A stretch of DNA of 64,000 nucleotides, from NCBI GenBank assembly GCA_025667525.1, contig CM046881.1:32658665-32722664 (forward strand). The letters are read 5' to 3'. The notes below the pieces were generated by a model, which was not told where the DNA came from, made no database searches, and saw only the letters and a list, made by a program, of their open reading frames with translations. The translations under genes and the position numbers were made by a program. Below, in pieces: positions 1 to 11,595 of the stretch; the first letter of the stretch is position 1, and each line of letters opens with the position of its first letter. Source of the stretch: Glebionis coronaria (taxonomy: Eukaryota > Streptophyta > Magnoliopsida > Asterales > Asteraceae).

Positions 1-1144
1 TTTGAAGATATCATCTCAAGGGGTTAAAAGAATTGATGGAATCACCCATACCAATTGTAAATTTTAACCGCAATCGACTCTCAAAAAGAGGAACAAAAAT
101 ATCTCAACCTAGAGACATTTTTGACCAAAAAAATAAAGGATAACCAAATGCGGATAAATCGACGCTTTTAAAAAAAACGGGATATAGGACATTATAGGCA
201 AAAATGCGTATGAATGTCGACACCAAATGGTGTTTAGCATACGATAAACTACATGCTCAAAGTTTCGTAGCTCTTCTCAATCATTATGGATGTTCAAAGA
301 ACAATTACATGATGAGGAAAGGGTAAGGCTCGACTCAACTTAGTTTAGAAAGACTAGAAGAAAGAGACTCGACTTAGAAGAGCATGATTAAAATGAATTG
401 GGAGAGACTCAACAAAGAAGTTAAGGATATCTTCACAAACTAATTCATGAATACGATACCTTAGAAGGTGATAGTGAAATCTCGAAAGAAAATGAGAGAA
501 GAAACTCAAAAGAAGCTCAAGAAGACATGAAGAGTTAGTATAAAATCAAACACATAATCAAGTAAGCACATAGGATAATTCATGCAATGCCTAATGAAGT
601 CTACAATAAACCAATGTAGAGAAGGTGCGCAATTAACACATATGGCATGCAAGAAACATGATTACTTAAAAAGAGAAGACTAAGTAAAACAAGTTAGCAT
701 GTAGCATTTAAGGACATGCATGAGTTAGAAACATCTAAGAGATATTATATCGGAATTGCTTGACAAAGACAAAATCTTTATAATAAGCATGCATTCAATA
801 ACTAATCAATTAAGCATATAGCATATGGATAAGCAAGAAGATATATAAGCAAGTAGCATACAAGCAAGTCATCTATCTAGATATCACAAATCAAGCTACA
901 TGTAATGTAAATCTCCAAGAAGATTCCTAATTCTTATTAGTTTAAGAAAAGGACTCAAAGTAAGAAAAAAAACATAATAACAACAAGATCCAAGACTCAA
1001 AGAAAAATCATGTTGAAAAACATGAAAGGAAATACAAGAGAATAAAGATCATATAAAGATGTATAAAAAAAACAAGCCTAAAACGTAAGCATAATTTTAA
1101 TCTTAGTTACCCTAGAATCCTAAGATTTGCTTAAATTAGATGCC

Positions 1145-1684
1145 TTAACAATAAGCAATCCACATGCTTAAATGAAAGACAAGGGTGGTGGCGGAATTTG
1201 GTGGGGTGAAAGGTGAAGTCACCAAGGGTTCAACAAAGTCATTCACAATAGGAATGCTTTGGATGGGTGATGTGGGTGAATTTAAAGGGGTAAAAGGTGA
1301 AGTCACCAAGGTATCAACAAAGTCATTCACAATGGGAATGCTTTGGATGGGTTAAGGTTGGGTAGTCACATCCAAGAGAGTACTTAGAGTGAAGGGTGAG
1401 GTTAGCTCATTCATTCTAGATTGGAATGAAGAGGAGATAGAACCATGTGAATGGTTGGTACCAAGGGTTGAGGTAGTCTTGCATGGAGCAAGAGGTGGTG
1501 AGGGTGATGAAGAGATGAGAATTGGAACAATCTCACTCTTGGGTGTGTGAAAGGGTGAAGAGTTAAGTTTGGGTAACTTAATCTTAATTTTGAGGTGCGT
1601 CTTTGAAGAGGAGGTTTTGGATGAATTGGAGGTTCTTGTAGAACATGGTAGTAATGGGTTTAAAAGGGTGAGGGGATGATCCAA
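1145..1684 (-). pseudogene. Low-complexity Pro/Ser/Thr-rich remnant in element A
   Basis: On the minus strand two consecutive short open stretches read as Pro/Ser/Thr-rich peptide (110 codons at 1352-1684, then 61 codons at 1145-1330). The second contains two copies of a repeat bearing TSPFTP because the DNA below it is tandemly duplicated. Composition resembles the disordered regions of retrotransposon accessory ORFs, but I see no domain and no similarity to the ORF of element B. It may simply be chance open frame. Confidence 0.2.
1201..1345. repeat. Tandem duplication, 85-bp period
   Basis: Two adjacent copies share TGAAGTCACCAAGG, CAACAAAGTCATTCACAAT and GGAATGCTTTGGATGGGT. The first motif starts near 1214 and again near 1299. 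The copies differ at a few positions. Confidence 0.8.
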
Positions 1685-1812
1685 ACTAGTAAAGGGTTAA
1701 AAAAAGGGAAAGCCCAAGATATTTTGGGAGTGATCAAAGGTTTGAAACAAAGATTCCAAAGAGTGTTGGAACAATTGGGAAGTTTCAGAAAACCCGAATT
1801 TGAGAGCTTTAG

Positions 1813-1881
1813 CCCGCGGTTCTTTATCTCCACCGGCGGTTCCATATTGATATGGAGCCGCGGTCTGTTTAAAGAACCGCC
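1813..1881. repeat. Four-half-site palindrome, copy P1 (element A)
   Basis: Outer arms GCGGTTCTTTA and TAAAGAACCGC enclose inner arms GCGGTTCCATAT and ATATGGAGCCGC, arranged right-right-left-left. It lies about 130 bp from the motif shared with element B, as copy P5 does in B. Confidence 0.85.
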
Positions 1882-3671
1882 TACAGAGGCTTGGTTAAGG
1901 TGGTGAGGCTTGGTTTAGGTGGTGAAGGAGGATTTTCCAATTAAGCAAATCCTAATGTTCTAGTCTAACTTATCATAAAGTCATGCTTAAGAGCAATAAA
2001 AACTAGAACACACACAAAGGAAAGACACATAGGTTCAATTAGCACGTAAGAAGAAACCTAAGAAAAAACCTAATGGCTACAAAAGAAAAAGACTCCTAAT
2101 GACATACAAAGTTCATCAAAGTAAACTATCATTAGTCATATATAGGAAGAGCCATTTAGCCAATTTAGAGAATGAGTATGAGACTATCACTAGAGGTGCT
2201 CAATTAAGGCTAAACACGACCATTTTTACGAGTTATACACCAACTCAACTTCCCACGTGGAAGTAATTCAACCGTTAGGTCAAATTAAGATCCTAATGCA
2301 TAAATTCTCTAGTAGTCATTCTCAAGTTAGACAAAATGTAATTCCAACATTTGCCTAATAAAGTTTAGCAAGGATGAAACTTGCATGGCGACACAATGCA
2401 TGACCTAATGAGGGTTAAGAATGCACCATTGCATATCTTGACAAAAGAGTCTAGTTAAGGTTAATTACCTTAATAGATCTTGAGGCCAATAACATTGAAT
2501 TGTACAAACCAAGTTTACACAATTTGTTAGAACACTCTTGATTGGTCTTTCGAAAATGACACATTTATAAATTGCATAGCAATGTAAATTACTTGAGTAT
2601 TTCGGATGAAACATCCAAGTTATCAAACCGACTCTATTGTGCATTATAAGTAATTATTAAACAAAATATGTCTAACAATTTGAACAAGTAGATTCAATAT
2701 AACACCATCAACACAAGTGTGAGTTATGATCCGATGTATATTATTAATAAATCACATTCATGTCTACACTAAAAAATATGTCAATTAGATTCGATAATGA
2801 TACCAATCATAGTTTGAATAATGCATTGATATTTAATCGAAATCTTTCTTGATTCCCACAAACACTCTTTTAAGAGAAAATAGCTAAGATTTTCAAAGGG
2901 TGTTTCATGTTTTATAGTGAGACATTTATCTACTTGAACTAATAACACAATGATCGAGTAAGACGACCCAAATCAATAGATTTGATAAGCTCCCAAAGCT
3001 TTCAAACCTAAGAGTGTTAATAAACATAACGAGGTGTACATGATGTTTATATAACATATATAAACCTAGAGATGTTGATCCTATATGCAATGCACAAATA
3101 ATGTTGCAACCAAAATGCAAGAAATCTAGTATACATCCTAATTAGGAAAAACTAGATACTAACAAATACCAAGCAAGGCACAAGAGACTAGACATATAAG
3201 CAATACTACTACAAATAGCAAGGAACACTTAATAATGTCTACATATAATAACACACAAGGAAACATACACAAACAATTAGTTTAACACATAAAACCATCC
3301 GTCCATGTTTTGAGTGTTAGATACAACGAAGTATTCATAGCTTGATTTTATTTGAAATAGTCTTTGACCCATTTAAAATTTAATTAAGTTTAACACTTTG
3401 TAAATATATCAATTTTCAACGATATATCACCAAGAGATGTCCAACTTAATAGAAAAGAGTAAAACACAAGTTTTACGACAAACCGACGCTCAATACTTTG
3501 GACAAAGTATGGAACTTAGAAACCATCCAAATTTTAAAGTTTGAATAAAGGTTTGGAAGAATTTTTAATTGAAAGAAAATTCAATTATGTTCGAAATGAC
3601 GGGTGGCACGACTTCTACGGACTTACGGTTGATTTTATATGATTTTTCAAAGTTTTCAAAAATCTGAGTCA

Positions 3672-3733
3672 GACTGACTGCGGTTCCTTATTAATAAGGA
3701 TCCGCGGGGAACAATAAAGAACCGCGGTCAGAG
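3672..3733. repeat. Four-half-site palindrome, copy P2 (element A)
   Basis: The inner inverted repeat GCGGTTCCTTATT / AATAAGGATCCGC is followed by a further half-site AATAAAGAACCGCGG. The left outer half-site is not recognisable. It lies about 370 bp from PBS A in the leader region. Confidence 0.8.
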
Positions 3734-4104
3734 GACAAAAATTGAGTTTTTGGCCAAAATCATTTGGTAACTTTTTGGAAGGACTTAGGACTCTAAAAAA
3801 TCATTTTAGACACATAGAACTCGTATTTTAGAGTTAATTATGACACAACAGATTTTTACACTTCCAAACATGAAAAGATTTAATTCAAGCTATTATACAA
3901 AGTTTATTTAACACCAAAACTTGTACGAATGAAACGACGAAACACATGTCATAAGTAATCACTCTTCATGAACAATTTGATACAAAGATCGTCTCTATTT
4001 TTAAAAACCGTTTTCATTTTTAAAAACCATTTGTTTTGAAAAAGAGAGCAAAGATCGATCCAAGCTTTAAAGTACAATATACTTCAAAGATCTTGAGTAA
4101 CCTC

Positions 4105-4116
4105 GCTCTGATACCA
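4105..4116 (-). other. Primer-binding site of element A (initiator-Met tRNA type)
   Basis: The minus strand reads TGGTATCAGAGC, the standard plant initiator-Met tRNA complement, two bases after the LTR end. It proves that the LTR at 4119-6060 is a 5' LTR and that the element runs leftward. Confidence 0.9.
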
Positions 4117-4185
4117 ATTGTAGAAACTAGAAGGGGTGGTTGAATAGTTTCGAGTTCATTTTCAAAACATTTTGGCTCAATCCAC

Positions 4186-4262
4186 TGCCCGCGGTTCCTT
4201 ACCTCTGCCCGCGGTTCCTTATTGATAAGGAACCGCCGGTCCAATAACGAACCGCCGACAGT
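4186..4262. repeat. Four-half-site palindrome, copy P3 (LTR A)
   Basis: Outer half-sites CCCGCGGTTCCTTACC and ATAACGAACCGCCG flank the inner inverted repeat CGCGGTTCCTTATT / GATAAGGAACCGCC. This copy sits near the internal edge of the LTR and has no counterpart at the same place in LTR B. Confidence 0.85.
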
Positions 4263-5534
4263 GGACGTAGCAACATTATTAATTTGAAACCTTAACAATC
4301 CTTTGTATCAAATTCCTTATCAATCTTGACTAGATGTGAGATGTGTTTGATTGAGAGATAAATACTACAAGTAAGAAAACACACAAGCACATCAAATCAA
4401 GAGTACATCAAGCAATAGTCTAAACACTAAGCACACACGTACTAAGCACAAGCTTTTCCGCAACTAGGATGTTTAGACTAAGTAATGTACACTTAACCAT
4501 AATCTAAACATGAAGCACACACGTACTAAGCCATAGCTTTTCCGCAACTTAGATGTTTAGATTATGTGATGCACACAAAGACACACAACACAAGTATGCA
4601 ACTATAAATACATCTACAAAGGTAAAGACATAAATGTAAAGGAAGTTACCGACACGATAATTTATAGTGGTTCGGTCACGAAGCTCCTCTTCGCCCTACT
4701 CCACTCCTCGAGTACACCTTACTCGAGAGTTACTTCACTAGTCAACAAACTCCTTAAGGTGGAGAAACCATACACAACGTCGCTTACACATTTCCGACAC
4801 TAAGCTAGATGTCGAGTCCTAATCTTAGGTAGGACCAATCTACACAACGTTGCCTACTTCACCATTTAACGACACAAGGCTAGATGTCGAGTTCTAATCG
4901 AAAGCTAGAACCAATCTTCACGACTCTTCACTTTGAAGCTAAGTGAGAACTTCACACAACACAACTACTAGTAACTTTAAAGTTTAGTGAGAACTCACAA
5001 GACACAACCACATCACTTTAGAGTTTAGTGAGAACTACCAAGACACAACCTAATCTACCCACTAGTTATGTTTTATGGCCCAACATAACAAACCTTGTGT
5101 TTTATGGCCTAAACACATAAACCATATAGATCTAAGCACACATCACTTAGATCTATAACTCTAACACTATATCCAAGTACTAACAAGACTTGGATCTACA
5201 CAACTAACACCTAATCCAAGGATACCCATCACTTAGATATTCTACCCTTACAAACACATCCAAGTGTACCCAACACTTGGATCTTCTACATATACATAGT
5301 AGGAAGACTAAAAACATAACTTAGATCTATAGAAGGAAAGATCTTCATCATGTAGTGAACCAAACACATCATGGTAATGATAGTGTTCTTCTCTTTGCAC
5401 TTGAGAGAATGAGGAGATTGAAGATTGAATCACATTTTAAACAAGATTAATCAAAACTTACTAATCAAGGATCTAAGATGGTTTTTGAAAGAAACTGTGC
5501 AAAAAGGGTTGAAAGAAAAGCTGGAAATGATCCA

Positions 5535-5544
5535 CTATTTATAG
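5535..5544 (-). promoter_or_regulatory. TATA box of LTR A
   Basis: The minus strand reads CTATAAATAG, a canonical plant TATA box. Palindrome P4 lies about 25-100 bp upstream in transcription direction. LTR B has the weaker CTTTAAATAG at the matching position. Transcription would run leftward through the rest of the LTR and the PBS. Confidence 0.6.
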
Positions 5545-5569
5545 GGCAACATTGAAACGGTCAAAAAGA

Positions 5570-5642
5570 CCCGCGGTTCCTTATTTCCACCCGCGGTACC
5601 TTATCAATAAGGAACCGCGGGTTCCTTTAAGGAACCTCCGCG
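5570..5642. repeat. Four-half-site palindrome, copy P4 (U3 of LTR A)
   Basis: Outer arms GCGGTTCCTTAT and TTAAGGAACC(TCCGC) enclose an inner inverted repeat with arms CCCGCGGTACCTTAT and ATAAGGAACCGCGGG. It is directly upstream of the LTR TATA box. Confidence 0.9.
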
Positions 5643-6179
5643 TCGGAGTCCGTGCAAATTTATCCTTTAGTGGGGATATTCCATCTGGGGCAGTTTATAC
5701 CCTCAAAGGATATTCCTTTGGCATATGGAATATGGCAAATTCAAATTTCCATTTTCTTTTTAATAAAACATTTTCTTAAAAATAAAGTTAATTAAAATCT
5801 TTTGTCACATTTGATTAAATGTGAGTTTTAAGAAAATATTAATCCTTGATCACTTAGTTAGGTTAATGACATGTTTGTACATACCTTGAGTGATTCATGC
5901 CGAATGCGATCTTGGAGGTGTCGAGAGAAGTATACAAATGTATTCTTGAGTGATTACGAGTACCTTAACATTTTACATAATGTATTGCGAATTATACGTT
6001 TGTCATCAACAAAACACAAAGAGATTATATCGACAAAGCATCGTAATGTTTGCACTAACAAGTTTGTTTTAAAACCTTTATGAAAAATTAGAGTTTCACC
6101 GACCACTGCACCTTGCAGTAAAATATAAGAGTTTAAAAATCACAGTTTCCTATTAAATAGACTTTCTTTGAAAATTTCA

Positions 6180-6485
6180 AGGTTTATTAATAAAGACAAA
6201 GTTTATTGAAAAAAACAAAATTTACTAATAATAAATATAGTTTACTTATAAAATAGAGTTCACTGAGTTAAATAGAGTTTCTGATAAAAAAAGTTCATTG
6301 GAAATAAATAGAGTTTTCTGATAAAACAGAGTTCACAGATAATAAATCACACTTTCTGATAGAAATAGAGTTCACTTGAAATAAATAGAGTTTTCAGATA
6401 AAACGAAGTTCACAGATAATAAATAGCGTTTTCTGATAAAAACAGAGCTCACTGATAAATAATAGAGTTTTCGATAATAATAGAA
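6180..6485. repeat. Degenerate AT-rich tandem repeat in the chromovirus-type LTR
   Basis: Units built on AAATAGAGTTTTCTGATAAA and GAGTTCACAGATAATAAA recur; two good copies start near 6301 and 6378, a spacing of about 77 bp, with shorter partial units on both sides. Confidence 0.7.
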
Positions 6486-8079
6486 ATGATTATGAACCAC
6501 AAGATTTTCCAACCACTTAGTGACAATATAACAAATACAAAGTCACTAAATAAAATAAAGCATTTATTATTGTCTAATCTCATGACACCGAAGCGTTAAC
6601 AACACCGGTAGTATAATCACATAATGTAGCCCCTACGAATGCCTAACCCACGACATCCGTCCACAGACTCAAATGAAACTGTGCCCGCTTGTCCTCTGTT
6701 GGACCAAGCCGGACAGGGGCGTCAACCCCGATATATCTATCCATAACATTCACCTTTCGACCGGTCATCCGGTCTAAATTAACGGTTCATGATAATGGGC
6801 CAAAGTAATTGGGTTAAAGCAGGACTTAGACCAATACATAAACGAGTATATGCACTTGTGTTCATTCTTGCAACCATTGTCTCTACCCGAGAACCAGTGA
6901 AAAGCAGTTAAAGTTTTGGGTTATGAAACCCACAATAGAAAGTTTAGTATGAGCATTTATAAGTATGACAACTAATGGAGTTAACCACTCACCACATAAC
7001 AATTAAATCAGTTTATAACCAACCAAGCAAGTTTATAAATAGTTCTTGACAACAAAGTAAGTTTATAACTGGTTTACGACCAAGCATGTACCTCCCCCAA
7101 AGAGCAATTATAAAAACATTTATAATTCCATTTAAAGTAAGAAAAGGTGGGGTATGAACTCACCTCGACGTAGTAGCGCGAACAATAGTGATGCTCATAA
7201 TACGCTCCGCGCTAACGACAATCAATACGGCTCGGTCATGGTGTTGTGGTTTAACTAATCGGCTAAATCCAATAACTTAAAAAAATGTGTATTTGAGTTC
7301 TCGATAGGTATGTACATCAACATGACCCGTTGATAAAATACTTAAGTTCCAAGTTATAATAGTTTGGTGTTTGCTTAAATAGAATAAATAAATTAGACAC
7401 ACACACCAAGTAAAATATGTAATGTATTATGTACACATTACGTATAACCAAACGATTATATAATTCTTATGTTGAATTATTTAATAGAGATAACAATCTT
7501 ACAAAATAAACCAAAGTTTATATTTATTTTGTATTTTAAAAAAAATAATTAAACAATATAGTTAGACACATTTTAAGAAAATCACCACTTAATTAATAAT
7601 TGTTGCTTTTAGGTAAAACGTGTAACTTTTATGGTTTACTAATATTATAGTAGGTTGTAGCGAACAAAATATAAATTATAGAATTTTATACAAATTTCAA
7701 CATACCTTATTCGTTTTTTTACGATATTTTCCATATTAACTCATTCTCAATATTTTCCAAACAATCTATCCAAACTGACTATTTAATCATAGTAATTAAA
7801 TAGAACCAAACACAACCTGTGTGTTATAAATTAAAAAAACAAGCGTCCGATGTGAGCGATTTAAACACATATTTCAACGTATAATCATTTTGTAGTTCTC
7901 GTGATAATAATAGTGTTCGACATATTTATTTAACCAAAAACATATATTTATATATGTATACCACCGTTTACTCCGTTTTAATTAGTTAATAAGTTAGATA
8001 TGTTATTAGTCGATTCCTAAACCACCACCAACCATGAATTGTAATCGCGACCGGTACTCTAAACCCTTGGAATCCCGCG

Positions 8080-8345
8080 TCCAAACGCACCCGAAAGCTA
8101 TAAATCAGCAACCAAACACCGTTTATCTCTGTTGTTAACCCCAAACGCACCCTTATACGCTGTCAGCAGACCCAAACGCCCTTATACTCTTGTCAGCAGA
8201 CCCAAACACCCTTTATACTCCTGTCAGCAATCCCAAACGCTCCCTTATGAGCCTATGTTAGCCTCAAACGCACCCTTACTGCAGTAATTAATTCCAAACG
8301 CTCTTTGTGCTCTGCTGCCAAAAACCAAACGCCCCTACTATCAAT
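8080..8345. repeat. Minisatellite-like repeat in the chromovirus-type LTR
   Basis: A unit of roughly 30-36 bp based on CCCAAACGCACCCTTATACT followed by CTGTCAGCAGA is repeated at least six times with substitutions. Confidence 0.75.
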
Positions 8346-8754
8346 TTTCTGCTATAAACTACAGCAATCACCCTTGTGTGGGTCGGGGTTTTTTTTTGCG
8401 GTTGCATCTATTCGAAACAAACACCCGCTGAATATTGATAAAACAATCACTCCCGACGGATGTATGTGATCCAAAACAAACTCAAAACGCGGCTGTGGTG
8501 ATTTTCCTTACACACAAACGAACAAACCACCACTTACTAGACTACCACAGCCCGACACCACCGTGGTGTGGCTGTGATGACAATGGCAGATCCAAAAGCC
8601 CCCCTGTGGTAGTGGTTTACCCACCAAAAGGGATACTCTTTACGGCTGACGTCGACGAAAACCAACACCCCCACGTTGTGGCAGTCGTGAAGGTGGTGAT
8701 GGTAAGGCAACTGCGATGTGATGGCTTAACAGCTTTTGTGGCAAGCTAGATTCT

Positions 8755-9200
8755 AGAACTGATGATTTATGAAGGTGGTGGTGTGGTGTTTCGATCATCC
8801 AACGACAACAGTGGTCAGTGTCGGCTGGTGGCCAAAAAAATGGTGGTTTAGTTGATGGTGGTCTCGTGGTGGTGTGATGAACGTGGACGCAAGGTGGTGG
8901 TAAAAACATCACAGTGATGATGTACGACGGATGATGATGGTGATTAGGATGGTGTTGCGGCTGTTGGTTAGAGACCACTACTGTGGTGGATTTGGTGGTG
9001 GTTATACGACGGTAACTATGATGATGGCTTCTTATTGGTGTTTTCGTGGTGTTGGAGATACAAGAAGGTGTCCATAGGAGGTCGGGATGTGATAAATCAA
9101 CGGATCTATTAACTGAAGGTGGCGGCAGAGTGGTGGTGTTTAGTTAGGTGGCAGCGCCGGATGGTGGCCGGAAAAATGTGACGACGCCGGAACATGTATA
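8755..9200. repeat. GTG/GGTGGT-rich low-complexity stretch
   Basis: GC-rich DNA full of GGTGGTGG and GATGATGG triplets inside the LTR. It makes short His/Pro-rich open frames on the minus strand that I do not regard as genes. Confidence 0.6.
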
Positions 9201-10017
9201 GAGGCTAGGGTTTTGTATGTGTTTTAATTTAGGGTTAGGGTTGGTTGATAAATGAAGTTAAATGTTATAAGATTTCTATTTATATTAAGAGAAATGTGTA
9301 AAGTGGGTATATTTGAGGGTCAAATACGTAAGTAGTTCACTAAAATTCTCTTTTATTAGTTTAAACGCGACTCGGGACTCGATCGGGCTCTAAAAAATTC
9401 TATTCGTTTTACGAAATATACACCGTTGATTTCAAAATGACTTTTCCAAAGAATTAGAGTATTTATACGACTTAGATTTATGAATAATTTGTTCGTTCAC
9501 TTAAAATGTCGATTATTTATCGATTGCCACACAAACGTATCATTTAAATAAAAATGACTTACCATTAAATATTTTCATATGTTATTAAAACTAAAAGAGG
9601 AGTATCAGATAATTTAATAAACCTTTTTATCAAATATTTCAGAATAATTAAATATAAATATAATTTGTATCTCGTCAGTTCTCATATTTTGCGCAGTCTT
9701 TTACAGTATGTAAATTAACTCCCGTTTTCAAATCAAATAACTTTGATATCTCCCGAAAATGAATTTCGATTAATTAATAATATAATTTATTATTTTTTTT
9801 AATGTCTAGAAAATTCTCGGTTGTCACAATGGCAAACAAGGAGGGTTTAAATGGGTGAGGGGATGATCCAAACTAGTAATGGGTTAAAATCATTTTAGGT
9901 GAATAATGAAATTAGGTAACCTAGTTTAGAAAATGTGCAGTTTATTATTGAAAATCATGCAAGGTTTACACAAAATTAAGAAAACAGTGTAAAGCAAAGA
10001 TGCTGTCGTGCACAGTG

Positions 10018-10090
10018 ACCGGCGGTTCCTTATCTAGGACCAGCGGTACCTTATCGATAAGGAACCGCGGGTCGATATGGAACCGCGACC
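10018..10090. repeat. Four-half-site palindrome, copy P5 (element B)
   Basis: Outer arms GGCGGTTCCTTATC and GATATGGAACCGCG flank inner arms AGCGGTACCTTATC and GATAAGGAACCGCG. It lies downstream of the element B ORF. Confidence 0.9.
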
Positions 10091-10374
10091 AGAAGGTTTT
10101 CAAAAATTTCCCATTCCAGTTTTTGATAAACCCATATTTTTCCCAAAAGTTTCACAAGCCAAAGTTAACTACAGATCATAATCTAATAAGCTAACTATCA
10201 TAAGGCATGCACAAAGCTATGTAAAACACAAACATGATGGCATAATTAACATTAAGGATCAAGATAAATGATAATTCAAACATGCAATCATAAGTTAATA
10301 CACAACCAAGATAAAATAAAATGTTCAACAATACATGTTTACCAACATGTATTCTTTGAAAAGCTTCAAAACTT

Positions 10375-11595
10375 TCACCTTCTCTTCTTCCCCAATCCCT
10401 TGATCATATTCCCCAAGAACTTGAAACCTTTTCTTGATTCAACCCGGTGTTCGTGCAATTCCCCTCGAGTTCTAAGGTTTTCACGGTAAAGATGCTCCAT
10501 ATTGAGATCTTCTGGTACTTCACTAGAATGATGAGGAGGAGGAGCTAAGTCTTCAAATTCATCCTCGAATGGGTTTGAGGATGGATGGGAATTACTCGAA
10601 GAGTGGAAATGAGAACTAGTACCTATGCCATCACCATCACTTGTTGGCATGTCCATGTCCTCATCATCCATCTCTTGATGAACAGATTTTCTCGATCCTC
10701 GATCACTTCTTGTCTTTCTTGCATATGCCTCTTGAATAGGCAACATAACCCGATGAACCGGGTAGAAGCGAGAAAGATCAAGGTGGGGAAAATCATGAGC
10801 AACCCTTTTGAAAAGGCGAGTTAGAAGCATAGCATAGGGAAGGTTTGTCTTGGGCTTCGAAAGGGCATAATTGATTCGTCGAGCGATATAGAATGCCAAG
10901 TTGTACTTGGTGGATGTAAAGATGCAACTCAACATATGCACCATACACGCCGGGATATGATCTCGGTTTCCACCAAGACAAAAGACATTCTCCCTAAGGA
11001 TATTGGCCCATTGAACCATAAAATCCTTAAGGTCGCTAGAGAGCACTTCATATCGATTCACATTACGTACATTTGAATGAAGGCTTCTCACAATGTTACC
11101 ATCACGCTCTTTCAAGATGATTTCAAGGATGAACTCTAGATCAATTTCGGTGAGGTCATTTGGAGGTTTATCGAAGGATTCCGAGAGAGCATCAAGTCTC
11201 CATTTATCCGTAAAATGACAAGTGCCTTCATATGGCACACCGAGAATTTGACCAAAGTTTTCAAGAGAGTATTGAATTAATTGATCATTCAATACGAAAC
11301 GAATGAAGATTTCTCCATTGTATTCAAGCATGGAGTAGGTGCTAAAGAATTCAAGAAGGAATAAGGGGTAAATATCTTCTTCTATGTTGAGTAAGCAATC
11401 AAACCCCGAAAGCTCAAACATAGATTGGATATAGACATAACCCGTTATTTCCTTGTCAACGACTCTACCCTCATGGAAACAACGAGTGGAAAGGGATGGA
11501 AAAGCATTTTGAAGTTGGGGGGAAGCATAGGTTTGGGAGATGTCGGACATATAATCTCTAGTGAATTGATGATCTTTTTGATATTGAGAAGGCAT
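10375..11595 (-). CDS. Accessory protein of LTR element B (plant-transposon-protein-like)
   Basis: An intact minus-strand ORF of 407 codons. I prefer the ATG at 11595 (MPSQYQKD); the frame also opens 14 codons earlier at 11637. The N-terminal half is helical with LLEFFSTY and a following FGQILGVP motif near residues 75-115; a second helical part contains NLPYAMLLTRLF near residue 265; the last 120 residues are acidic, serine-rich and end in a basic tail (GLGKKRR). The pattern resembles the family known from plant genomes as 'putative plant transposon protein' and, distantly, ATHILA ORF-1; function is unknown. Similar motifs occur in the second gene of the element at 41685-51258 (CLEFFSTFYF, FGEVLGL) and in the SIRE 3' ORF. 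No zinc knuckle or catalytic motif is visible. It is the only gene of element B in view, between palindromes P5 and P6. Confidence 0.65.
   Translation of the reverse strand: MPSQYQKDHQFTRDYMSDISQTYASPQLQNAFPSLSTRCFHEGRVVDKEITGYVYIQSMFELSGFDCLLNIEEDIYPLFLLEFFSTYSMLEYNGEIFIRFVLNDQLIQYSLENFGQILGVPYEGTCHFTDKWRLDALSESFDKPPNDLTEIDLEFILEIILKERDGNIVRSLHSNVRNVNRYEVLSSDLKDFMVQWANILRENVFCLGGNRDHIPACMVHMLSCIFTSTKYNLAFYIARRINYALSKPKTNLPYAMLLTRLFKRVAHDFPHLDLSRFYPVHRVMLPIQEAYARKTRSDRGSRKSVHQEMDDEDMDMPTSDGDGIGTSSHFHSSSNSHPSSNPFEDEFEDLAPPPHHSSEVPEDLNMEHLYRENLRTRGELHEHRVESRKGFKFLGNMIKGLGKKRR

Larger units (their letters stand above)
1..4104 (-). mobile_element. Internal non-coding region of LTR element A
   Basis: This is the AT-rich stretch on the internal side of the element A primer-binding site. 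No long ORF exists on either strand. It holds an 85-bp tandem duplication, a proline/serine/threonine-rich low-complexity stretch and two copies of the four-half-site palindrome. About 30 bases at 1662-1690 (GGGTGAGGGGATGATCC and flanks) are nearly identical to 9851-9880 in element B, and the roughly 70 bases before PBS A match those before PBS B, so this looks like a coding-free derivative of the B family. The 3' LTR lies outside the window to the left. Bases 1-1140 and 1907-3671 show nothing further I can name. Confidence 0.6.
4119..6060 (-). mobile_element. 5' LTR of element A
   Basis: On the minus strand the LTR begins TGTTAGTGCAAAC and ends CTAGTTTCTACA next to the PBS, about 1.94 kb. 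It is homologous over most of its length to 13427-15030: shared blocks include the CTCGAGTACACC region near 4715, the repeated 'acacaaggctagatgtcgag' motif near 4880, and the AT-rich block near 5690-5850. It carries palindromes P3 and P4 and a TATA box. The outer end is inferred from the similar termini of the two LTRs (both end in ...AACA on the plus strand). Confidence 0.8.
6061..9828 (-). mobile_element. Chromovirus-type (Tekay-like) LTR, solo or truncated
   Basis: The right edge reads TTGTCACA on the plus strand, so the minus-strand LTR starts TGTGACAACCGAG. To its right the element B sequence resumes. About 200 bp near 6583-6790 match, in reverse complement, the 5' LTR of the plus-strand chromovirus at about 56960-57185 (shared blocks GGACAAGCGGGCACAGTTTC and GTTGTTAACGCTTCGGTGTC), so the families are related. 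No PBS or internal domain adjoins it. The left edge is not resolved; LTR A meets it at 6060/6061 and may have been inserted into it. The minus-strand ORF at 8640-8978 inside is a composition artefact. Confidence 0.7.

Noticed and set aside
8435..8978. Overlapping ORFs with His/Pro-rich or Val-rich peptides
   Set aside because: They fall in GGTGGT-rich low-complexity DNA inside an LTR; composition explains the open frames.
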